A DNA stretch of 64,000 nt from JACMLD01 sp047602295 (GTDB taxonomy: Bacteria; Bacteroidota; Bacteroidia; Chitinophagales; Chitinophagaceae): positions 4,216,001 through 4,280,000 of the forward strand of contig JASGHP010000001.1 in NCBI GenBank assembly GCA_047602295.1, read 5' to 3'. Below, one piece after another: positions 17,542-24,454 of this stretch. Numbering within the stretch: position 1 is the stretch's first letter; the number at the start of each line of letters is the position of its first letter. The position numbers were made by a program, and so were the translations under genes. The notes below the pieces were generated by a model. The model was not told the DNA's origin, made no database searches, and was given only the letters and a program-made list of their open reading frames with translations.

Positions 17542-17557
17542 TACCCTAAACTGGTAA
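17542..17557. promoter_or_regulatory. Candidate regulatory motif, copy 1
   Basis: TACCCTAAACTGGTAA, preceded by GGCAA, recurs almost exactly at 19027-19042 and more loosely in reverse at 18900-18919. TACC and GGTA form an imperfect dyad. All copies lie upstream of genes of the accessory cluster. Confidence 0.4.
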
Positions 17558-17602
17558 ATTATTAAACATACAAATCCATCTACTAAACACTGTCTGCCAT
17601 TT

Positions 17603-17640
17603 GCGAATAAAAAAATGAGCGAACAATTGTCCGCTCATTA
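17603..17640 (-). terminator. Rho-independent terminator after the coiled-coil protein gene
   Basis: AATGAGCG (17614-17621) pairs with CGCTCATT (17632-17639) across a partly paired ACAATTGT loop; on the minus strand a run of seven T follows. It lies 30 bases after the stop at 17669. Confidence 0.85.
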
Positions 17641-17668
17641 ACATTGTATTAAGGATTAAGACAAAAGT

Positions 17669-18571
17669 TTAAACAACATATACAGATGGTATGCCAACAT
17701 AATTGGCTGCGCCACTGGCAAAGTTTAATTGAGCAGTAGAACCACCTCCTCTTGCATATACATAAAATGAAGCAGTAACGCGGAGATAAGCTGTATCTGC
17801 ACCCAGCAAATCAGAATAATACATTACGCGTGTGCCATCAAAGCGATCATTTACATTGATGTTCTGGCTATCAATATCAAAAACATTTGTAGTAGCATTT
17901 GCCTTATAGTTATATTGATAACCTATAGCAGACAAATCAATGCGTGCATGTGCTTCTTTTGAATCCCAGAAGCCATCATCTGATTTTAAAATATAGAAAC
18001 CATGCATTGGCACATAAATAGTGTGGGCATAATTCCTGTTTTCTGGTGCACGGAATGTAAACCACCAATCCATGTATACAGTAAATGAACCCGCACCGGT
18101 ACCAAACAAACCAGAACCTCCACCATTGGCAAAATCTGATAAGTCTATATTGCCCGGGTTATATCCCTGCCAGGAAACTTTTCCATCTGAACCATGCAAG
18201 GTTCCATAGTAAGGTTTAAAAAATCCAATGGCACGTTCTGCAGGAATTTGTTCCGGATTAAAACCTTTGCCATTTTCTGAAGCAGGTGTTGTAGATCTTA
18301 GTTTTGCCCTTGCTTCTTCTACCCATGCAGCAGTAGCATCAGTTGCATCTTTATGCAATTGTTCCTGCTGATCAAGAGATGCAATCATTTCTTTTGGCAA
18401 TGTTTTACGCAAAGCCTTTATACTTGCTTGTCCTTTCTTTTCCATTTCTTCTATTCTTGCAGCAGTAGCTTTTTGCAGGGCTACCACTTCTTCGCGGCGT
18501 GCTTTTACCAGTTCTTCCAATGCAGCGTCTGATGCCTTGAATTTTGTTTCGGCCTGGAGTTTTGTTTCCAT
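17669..18571 (-). CDS. Coiled-coil plus beta-sandwich protein of unknown family
   Basis: 300 residues, no signal peptide. Residues 1-95 are strongly helical and charged with heptad character (LEELVKARREEVVALQKA ... RIEEMEKKGQASIKALRKTL), a likely coiled coil. Residues 110-300 are beta-rich and aromatic (FTVYMDWWFTFRAPE, YVPMHGFYILKSDDGFWDSKEAHARIDLS, AYLRVTASFYVYARGGG), as in a jelly-roll. This architecture suggests an oligomeric particle, fibre or pore-like protein, but that is inference. It heads the accessory cluster, is terminated on its own, and has two copies of a conserved motif upstream. Confidence 0.65.
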   Translation of the reverse strand: METKLQAETKFKASDAALEELVKARREEVVALQKATAARIEEMEKKGQASIKALRKTLPKEMIASLDQQEQLHKDATDATAAWVEEARAKLRSTTPASENGKGFNPEQIPAERAIGFFKPYYGTLHGSDGKVSWQGYNPGNIDLSDFANGGGSGLFGTGAGSFTVYMDWWFTFRAPENRNYAHTIYVPMHGFYILKSDDGFWDSKEAHARIDLSAIGYQYNYKANATTNVFDIDSQNINVNDRFDGTRVMYYSDLLGADTAYLRVTASFYVYARGGGSTAQLNFASGAANYVGIPSVYVV

Positions 18572-19062
18572 AATAGTTTAAATTTTAAGCGCTGTTGATC
18601 GCTTGGTTTTACCTACTCTTTTCCCTTTTCGGCAACCGGGTGCTTACTCTTATGAAGGATTTTCAGCACACTCCTTATTCATTAAATGAGTTGTCAATAG
18701 ACAAAGCATTCCCCAACCGCCAATCAGCATAAATTGACAGTGCTGTAAAAAATAGCATTAGCTATCTGTTGTTTAAAGAATTATAACAGGTTAGTTGCAA
18801 TGGGGCACAGCAATAACTATTCATCTTTTACAATGAATGATGCAGCACGTTCATGCAGATTTTAAAACAATCTTTGCTTTACGCAGTTGGGAAAAATGAC
18901 TACAGTTTGGGGTTGCTGCTAAAGATGATAACCGGTGTGATGTTGCTATTTAACCAGGGGAGAAATCCTATCGGGATGTATTGTACAATATAGCTGCAAG
19001 ATATAGACAAAAGCAGGCGACAGCAATACCCTAAAGTGGTAATAATTCACAACAAGATTGTT
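18572..19062. other. 491-base gap upstream of the accessory cluster
   Basis: No gene seen on either strand. Two copies of the ACCCyAAACTG-type motif lie here (18900-18919 reversed, 19027-19042). The rest is A/T-rich with several short imperfect dyads. It probably contains the promoter of the coiled-coil protein gene; the permease gene at 19063 ends towards it. Confidence 0.5.
19027..19042. promoter_or_regulatory. Candidate regulatory motif, copy 2
   Basis: TACCCTAAAGTGGTAA, preceded by GCAA, differs from copy 1 at 17542 by a single base over 16. It lies in the gap upstream of the accessory cluster. Confidence 0.4.
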
Positions 19063-20349
19063 TTATGCAGCGTCGTTCATCGCAGGCTTATCAAAATAAA
19101 AAATAACCGCGCCTGCAAATAATATCCCAAGACCAATAAGGCTTTCTATGGGCCTGTCATAAAGAGTAAATATTAGCACCCATGCATTGAACAATAAAAA
19201 AATTATTTGTAGCAAGGGCTTTAAAGGACTCTTAAAAGCAGATGGATTTTTATCCCTGATAAAAAGACTGGTAGCAACAGTTAACGTTGCCATTAACTGC
19301 AATACAAAACCAGCATATAGTAAGATTCTTTCAAAAGAGCCGGTAAGTGCCAACACAATACTGATAACTACATGCGCCCATACCGCAGGTACAGGTATAC
19401 CATGATTGTTTACTTTTGACAATGGCTTCCACAAATGATATTCCTTTGCCATAGCATGCGTAACCCTTGGCCCTACCCATAAATAAGAACTAATGGTGGC
19501 CAATAATTGAATAGCAATAAACACACTTACCCATTTGCCACCTGCGCTACCCAATAAATTATCAAACGCAATAAAAGCCACTTCTTCTTTATTTACCATG
19601 CTGGCCGCTGATGCATGCTTCAATAAAACATACTGAAAGAAAACATAAGAAGCTGCAACAAAAACAGCACCTCCTATTAATGATCTGGGTAGGTTTTTTA
19701 TCGGGTTATCAATTTCATCTACCACATAAGCCGCTGCATTCCATCCGGCATATGCAAAGCCAACATAAATCATTGACACAGCAAAACCAGGCGTTGTTAT
19801 TTCATGCATCCAGCTATTGTCGTACTTAAATCCATTAACGCCATTACCCGGCAGCAATATTCCAATAACAATCAGCACAACAATAAAAAGCACTTTCAAT
19901 ACAGTAGTAACATTTTGCAGACGGCTGCTGTGTTTAATGGTAAAACTGTGCATCAAACCAATCAACAATATAAGTGCGATGGCTAACCATACATTGTTTT
20001 GCAAACCAAACGGTGCAAGGTATTTTGTAAATGCCATGGCCGCCATGGCAACCGGTGCAGAGAAGCCAACTGTAAGTCCGGCCCATGCAGAGAGATAGCC
20101 TAATAATGGATGAAACAAACGAGAGAGATAAATATAATCACCACCCGATTCTTTAAAATGCGTTCCGAGTTCTGCATACGCAAATGCTCCAAACAATGCA
20201 AGCACGCCTCCAAATAACCATAGCAATAATATAGTCCATGTGTTTTGTACGGTTGCCAATTGAAAGCCCAGGCTGGTAAATACTCCTGTGCCAATCATGT
20301 TGGCTATTACAATAGATGAAGCAGTAAAAACACCAATTTTCTTTTTCAA
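19063..20349 (-). CDS. APC-family amino-acid permease
   Basis: 428-residue transporter with about 12 hydrophobic helices. The first helix begins ASSIVIANMIGTGVFTSLG, the unwound-helix signature of the amino acid-polyamine-organocation family, and GFAYAGWNAAAYVVDEIDNPIKNLPRSLI in the sixth helix region is the classic APC motif. Start ATG at 20349. Single gene, divergent from the MBL-fold hydrolase. Substrate is unknown; relatives carry neutral or basic amino acids. Confidence 0.9.
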   Translation of the reverse strand: MKKKIGVFTASSIVIANMIGTGVFTSLGFQLATVQNTWTILLLWLFGGVLALFGAFAYAELGTHFKESGGDYIYLSRLFHPLLGYLSAWAGLTVGFSAPVAMAAMAFTKYLAPFGLQNNVWLAIALILLIGLMHSFTIKHSSRLQNVTTVLKVLFIVVLIVIGILLPGNGVNGFKYDNSWMHEITTPGFAVSMIYVGFAYAGWNAAAYVVDEIDNPIKNLPRSLIGGAVFVAASYVFFQYVLLKHASAASMVNKEEVAFIAFDNLLGSAGGKWVSVFIAIQLLATISSYLWVGPRVTHAMAKEYHLWKPLSKVNNHGIPVPAVWAHVVISIVLALTGSFERILLYAGFVLQLMATLTVATSLFIRDKNPSAFKSPLKPLLQIIFLLFNAWVLIFTLYDRPIESLIGLGILFAGAVIFYFDKPAMNDAA

Positions 20350-20548
20350 ACAGAATAGTTATTTATCGGTTTTGAGTACAGCCTTTTTTTGATTATTTGC
20401 AATTCAATATTTTGCTTCCCTTAGCAATTAAATATAAGCGTATTTTTAATTACTGTACAAATGAAAGCAAAAAAGAAAAGTACAAAACAATTATGCGGAT
20501 TGAGTGTTCTACTATAACCAGGTTGGAACAGGCCTTAAAAATAAATTT

Positions 20549-21577
20549 ATGTCGAAAGTATTTGGAAAAAATCCCAGCGGAGAAAAGTTAGCTCTCATCA
20601 GCCAGTCGCCCAATTATAAAAACGGTTCTTTTCAAAATATCAGCCCTACCCCGGTAATGGCAGAAGACAGTTCTTTTTGGAAAACATTAAAAGCCTATAC
20701 CCGCAAACCAAAAGATACCAAACCTCCCGTTCCACTCCCATACATAAAAACCAATTTAAAAGAATTAAGTAATGCAAACCCAACTATTGTCTGGTTTGGC
20801 CATTCTTCTTACCTGCTCAACATAGCAGGAAAAAATATTTTAGTAGATCCTGTTTTCAGCAATCATGCTTCTCCTTTTTCTTTTATGGTGAAAGCATATG
20901 CCGGTGCGGATAAATATACCGTTGATGATATGCCGGAGATAGATGTATTGGTGCAAACGCACGACCATTATGATCATCTGGATTATGATTCTATCATTGC
21001 ATTGAAACCTAAAATAAAAAAAGTTGTTACCACCCTGGGTACGGGAAGTCATTTTGAATATTGGGGATATGCTCCATCTATCATTACTGAACTGGATTGG
21101 TGGCAGAGCACAACCGTTGCAGAAGGAATACAACTAACGGCAGCGCCTGGCCGACATTTTTCTGGCCGTGGACTGGCAAGAGGAAAAACATTGTGGGCAG
21201 GTTTTGTATTGCAGGCGGCCGGCTATACTATCTACCTTGGCGGAGATTCAGGTTACGATACACATTTTAAAGCAATTGGCGATAAGTATGGCCCGTTTGA
21301 TATGGTGATGCTTGAATGCGGGCAATATAACCAGCATTGGCCGCACATACACATGATGCCCGAGCAAACTGCACAGGCTGCAATAGATTTACGTGCAAAA
21401 GTTTTATTGCCTGTACACTGGGCAAAGTTTACACTGTCATTACACTCCTGGAACGAACCCATTAAACGCATCATTGTAAAAGCTGCCGAATTGCATCTTC
21501 CGTTAGCTACTCCTAAGATTGGCGAACCGGTAATTATTGGAGAGCAAAAGACTTATGCGCATTGGTGGGAATTGTGA
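20549..21577 (+). CDS. MBL-fold hydrolase, NAPE-PLD/UlaG-like
   Basis: 342-residue metallo-beta-lactamase-fold enzyme. The metal-binding motif is THDHYDHLD, with further ligands expected in GRHFSGRG, LGGDSGYD and PVHWAKF. The start MSKVFGKNPSGEKL and the SPNY segment match bacterial proteins related to N-acyl-phosphatidylethanolamine phospholipase D. I choose ATG 20549 over GTG 20504. No signal peptide is clear, so probably cytosolic. A 7-nt-period array begins 14 bases after its stop. The substrate may be a phospholipid or other phosphodiester; not shown. Confidence 0.85.
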   Translation: MSKVFGKNPSGEKLALISQSPNYKNGSFQNISPTPVMAEDSSFWKTLKAYTRKPKDTKPPVPLPYIKTNLKELSNANPTIVWFGHSSYLLNIAGKNILVDPVFSNHASPFSFMVKAYAGADKYTVDDMPEIDVLVQTHDHYDHLDYDSIIALKPKIKKVVTTLGTGSHFEYWGYAPSIITELDWWQSTTVAEGIQLTAAPGRHFSGRGLARGKTLWAGFVLQAAGYTIYLGGDSGYDTHFKAIGDKYGPFDMVMLECGQYNQHWPHIHMMPEQTAQAAIDLRAKVLLPVHWAKFTLSLHSWNEPIKRIIVKAAELHLPLATPKIGEPVIIGEQKTYAHWWEL

Positions 21578-21590
21578 TGATTGCGAGGGA

Positions 21591-21755
21591 AGTCGTTAGT
21601 CGTGAGTCAATAGTCGTGAGTCTTGGATGATGACATTGCAGCTTTCACGATAATTACAGAGAAGAAAGAAATTTCAAACACAGCGTACAAGAGACAATAA
21701 AGTTTTTCGCCGAGCATCCGCCCACTCACCACCCACTACTCACCACTCGCTATTC
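21591..21755. repeat. 7-nt-period AGTC/ACTC array, two arms
   Basis: AGTC at 21591, 21598, 21605, 21612 and 21619, exactly seven bases apart. The opposite arm has ACTC at 21724, 21738 and 21745, with ACCC at 21731 and ATTC at 21752, in the same period. The right arm ends where the HsdR_N-like gene stops (21750). Confidence 0.75.
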
Positions 21756-22190
21756 ATATTCCGGCATCATTTCTATTTCCTTTATATCAATTCCATCTCT
21801 ATAAAATCCATAACAATAAAGTCCATTGGTAATAAGCAGGTAAGGAACGGGTATGGCAATGTTGTAATTCAATACCTGGTTAAGTACTTTCTTGTTCAGG
21901 TCAATTTCTTTTGATTTGCATTCTATCATCATCCATGGCTTTGCGGCACGATTGTATAAGAGTATATCAAACCTTTTTTTTACATCGCCTAACAGTATTC
22001 TTTTTTCCAGTGCTATATAAGGAGCGGGGTATTTGCAAACCTGAACCATATATTGCACAAAGTTCTGCCGCACCCATTCTTCAGGGGTAAGGCTCACCCA
22101 CTGGCGTCTGTTATCGTCCCAAATCTCTTCTTTCTTTGCGCCCGCCTCACGTATTTTGTATTGATGCTGCGGATAATTAATGAATATCAT
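21750..22190 (-). CDS. HsdR N-terminal-like (PD-(D/E)xK) nuclease-fold protein
   Basis: 146-residue stand-alone protein resembling the N-terminal nuclease domain of type I restriction HsdR. The active-site pattern is readable: Glu in ALEKRILLG, Asp in KKRFDILLYN, and ECK in PWMMIECKSK. There are no helicase motors and no HsdM/HsdS genes nearby, so it is not a restriction system as it stands. I choose ATG 22190; a start at 22274 would overlap the divergent AMP nucleosidase gene. Single-domain copies appear to be common in Bacteroidota chromosomes; role unknown. Confidence 0.75.
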   Translation of the reverse strand: MIFINYPQHQYKIREAGAKKEEIWDDNRRQWVSLTPEEWVRQNFVQYMVQVCKYPAPYIALEKRILLGDVKKRFDILLYNRAAKPWMMIECKSKEIDLNKKVLNQVLNYNIAIPVPYLLITNGLYCYGFYRDGIDIKEIEMMPEYE

Positions 22191-22264
22191 AGTTGGCGTA
22201 TACTTTCTGCAAAGGCAATTTAGTATCTTAGCAGACAAAACATTAGAAAAGATAAATTTACGAT

Positions 22265-23035
22265 ATGAAATCAAAAGAGGAAATAGTGGAAAACTGGCTG
22301 CCCAGGTACACAGGACAGAAACTAAGTGAGTTTGGAGAATATATTTTGCTTACCAATTTCAGCAATTATGTAACCTTATTTGCAGAATGGCATAGTGTGG
22401 AAGTGATAGGTAAAGACAGGCCTATGCAATGTGCTACTGCCGGCGATATCACCATTATCAATTTTGGTATGGGCAGCCCCACAGCCGCTACGGTAATGGA
22501 TTTGCTGACTGCCATTCATCCCAAAGCGGTTTTATTTTTAGGCAAATGTGGCGGCCTGAAAAAACGTAATAAGATTGGAGATTTAATTCTGCCTATCGCT
22601 GCTATACGCGGAGAAGGTACATCAAACGATTACTTTCCACCGGAAGTGCCGGCATTGCCTGCATTTGCTTTGCAGAAAGCCATCTCTACCACTATCAGGG
22701 ATTACCAGGTAGATTATTGGACAGGCACTGTGTACACTACCAACCGCCGTGTTTGGGAACATGATGAAGTGTTTAAAGAATATTTACAAAAAGTAAGGGC
22801 ATATGCCATTGATATGGAAACGGCCACTATTTTCTCAGTTGGCTTTTTCAATAAAATTCCAACAGGGGCATTGCTGCTGGTAAGTGATTCGCCAATGGTA
22901 CCAGAGGGAGTAAAAACAGAAGAAAGCGATAAAAAAGTAACCGGCAATTTTGTAGAAAATCATATAAAAATTGGCATCGACTCTTTAAAGCAGTTGATCA
23001 ATGGCGGTTTAACGGTACGACATTTGCGCTTTTAA
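22265..23035 (+). CDS. amn: AMP nucleosidase (Bacteroidota type)
   Basis: 256-residue nucleoside-phosphorylase-fold enzyme predicted to split AMP into adenine and ribose 5-phosphate. The phosphorylase-family features are present: NFGMGSPTAATVMD, FLGKCGGLKKRNKIGDLILP and YAIDMETATIFSVGF (the nucleoside-binding Met-Glu). Length fits the short Bacteroides-type AMP nucleosidase and not the long E. coli Amn. Followed by a strong bidirectional terminator. The family is firm; the exact substrate rests on similarity. Confidence 0.88.
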   Translation: MKSKEEIVENWLPRYTGQKLSEFGEYILLTNFSNYVTLFAEWHSVEVIGKDRPMQCATAGDITIINFGMGSPTAATVMDLLTAIHPKAVLFLGKCGGLKKRNKIGDLILPIAAIRGEGTSNDYFPPEVPALPAFALQKAISTTIRDYQVDYWTGTVYTTNRRVWEHDEVFKEYLQKVRAYAIDMETATIFSVGFFNKIPTGALLLVSDSPMVPEGVKTEESDKKVTGNFVENHIKIGIDSLKQLINGGLTVRHLRF

Positions 23036-23056
23036 AAAATCATCATCACACTAAAT

Positions 23057-23091
23057 AAAAAAATCCACACTTTACCGGTGTGGATTTTTTT
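23057..23091. terminator. Bidirectional terminator between amn and the FAS1 lipoprotein gene
   Basis: AAAAAATCCACAC (23058-23070) pairs with GTGTGGATTTTTT (23078-23090), giving a GC core with a T tract in both directions between two convergent genes. Confidence 0.85.
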
Positions 23092-23134
23092 GTTTATATA
23101 CTTATCAAAAAAATTACTCTATGTTCTGGTCTTT

Positions 23135-23166
23135 GGCTCGCAGCTCATAGCTAACAGCTAATAGCT
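23135..23166. repeat. 7-nt-period AGCT array
   Basis: GGCT at 23135 then AGCT at 23142, 23149, 23156 and 23163, exactly seven bases apart. It ends six bases before the stop of the FAS1 gene (23172, minus strand). Confidence 0.75.
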
Positions 23167-23171
23167 TGTAA

Positions 23172-24428
23172 CTATTGCGGCAGCAATACCTGGTTAATCT
23201 TATGCAGTACGCCATTGGTGGCATTCTGATCGCTCTTGCCGGTAGATGGTGTAGGGTCAAGCAATATAATTGAAGCTGTGCTATTTGCTTTCCCCTTAAC
23301 TGTTGCAGCGGTTACAATCGGGCCGGTAAATGTAGCCTGTATTGTTACACCCGGATATTGAGGCCCTGCAGTGCTTAACAAAGTATAGTAATTGGTTGCG
23401 GCAGTAGTCATATTGTTTGTAAAAAACCTGTTGCCTAAAATATGATACACTACAATTCCTTTTACCAAAGCCGCAGTTACTGAAGGATATAAAGCCGGGT
23501 TACTGAATACAGCAGGTGTTGCCGCCAATGCACCAGCTTGTGCAAGTGCTGTTGAAGGAGGCACACCCTGCGCTATGAGACCTTGTGCAATTAAACCGGT
23601 AATAGCGGCACGCATAGCAGAATCCGTAGGTACGAATGTGGTAAGGTTCGCTCCTATATTATCCAAAGCACCCTGCAAGAAACCTACTGTAGAAGGCGCA
23701 ACAGCAGTTCCGCTATCTGCACGCAATACAGCCGCTTTAAAATAAGTCATATCCCCATCAGTACTGATCCTTCCCCATAAACTTGCGCTTGGTGGTAGAT
23801 TAATTGCAGCTGTATGATGAATGATACCATTAGTGGAAGCAGCATCTGCAGCAGACAAAGGCACATTATTTACAAATGCATAACTGCTTGCTTTTGCAGG
23901 AAAAGTTGTTAACCGAAGCAATGCACTTAGTGTTGGCGCAGGATTGAATATAGTTGGATATTGCAAATTGGGCATTGCCACAGAGCTTGTAGTAAAACTG
24001 GAAGTGGTAATGTTTTGCGGAATAATATTATAGCTAACAATCGGCAATGCCGTAGAAGCAGGAATATTGGCAGTAATAAATGCTGAAAACTGTGCATCGG
24101 GTGCTGAAACCGGCAATGCGCCACCAGATAATCCACTAATAAAAACCTTCATTGCATTATTATCCGGCACAAACATGGTAAAACGCAACGTAGAATCTGT
24201 AATAGTAGCTGGTGTTGCCGTTAGTATCCCAGATTTAACTACCAGGCGATAATACAAACTATCTGAAGCAGTAGCAGCCAATGTTTTGGCAAGTGTATTG
24301 CCAGCAGGTGTAGTTGGAGTAGCCAATGGCGTGGGATCTGTGTACAATTTATTGCACGAAGTAAATAAGGCAAGCATGCAAATGCAGGCAAGTCCCCCGT
24401 TTTTTATTTTTATAATCAGATTGTTCAT
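23172..24428 (-). CDS. FAS1 (fasciclin) domain lipoprotein
   Basis: 418-residue surface or periplasmic lipoprotein with lipobox LFTSC (Cys25). Two fasciclin-like repeats are visible: one with FTMFVPDNNAMKVF and NGIIHHTAAINL, the second with LTTFVPTDSAMRAAI, VVYHILGNRFFT and NGVLHKINQVLLP. The second repeat contains an inserted Ala/Gln-rich segment (LIAQGLIAQG duplication). Thr/Pro/Ala-rich throughout. It lies 26 bases downstream of the TonB receptor gene on the same strand, so the two are likely co-expressed and may act together at the outer membrane. Ligand unknown. Confidence 0.87.
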   Translation of the reverse strand: MNNLIIKIKNGGLACICMLALFTSCNKLYTDPTPLATPTTPAGNTLAKTLAATASDSLYYRLVVKSGILTATPATITDSTLRFTMFVPDNNAMKVFISGLSGGALPVSAPDAQFSAFITANIPASTALPIVSYNIIPQNITTSSFTTSSVAMPNLQYPTIFNPAPTLSALLRLTTFPAKASSYAFVNNVPLSAADAASTNGIIHHTAAINLPPSASLWGRISTDGDMTYFKAAVLRADSGTAVAPSTVGFLQGALDNIGANLTTFVPTDSAMRAAITGLIAQGLIAQGVPPSTALAQAGALAATPAVFSNPALYPSVTAALVKGIVVYHILGNRFFTNNMTTAATNYYTLLSTAGPQYPGVTIQATFTGPIVTAATVKGKANSTASIILLDPTPSTGKSDQNATNGVLHKINQVLLPQ

Positions 24429-24454
24429 AAATACGATTTTGAATAAATTAATTA

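Larger units (their letters stand above)
17330..17668. other. Intergenic region with terminator and conserved motif
   Basis: About 340 bases without a gene. It holds the terminator of the coiled-coil protein gene (17603-17640), one copy of the motif TACCCTAAACTGGTAA (17542-17557), and A/T-rich sequence leading to the barrel protein gene. A promoter for the 17329-14671 operon is expected here, but I cannot place it with confidence. Confidence 0.5.

Noticed and set aside
20461..20514. 18-codon frame starting ATG AAA GCA AAA upstream of the MBL-fold gene
   Set aside because: Very short, Lys-rich, overlaps the alternative GTG start region, and no regulatory logic (stop, terminator pair) supports a leader peptide.
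19063..24428. Restriction-modification or defence island around the HsdR_N-like gene
   Set aside because: Neighbours are a permease, an MBL-fold hydrolase, AMP nucleosidase and a FAS1 lipoprotein; no methylase, specificity subunit or integrase is present.
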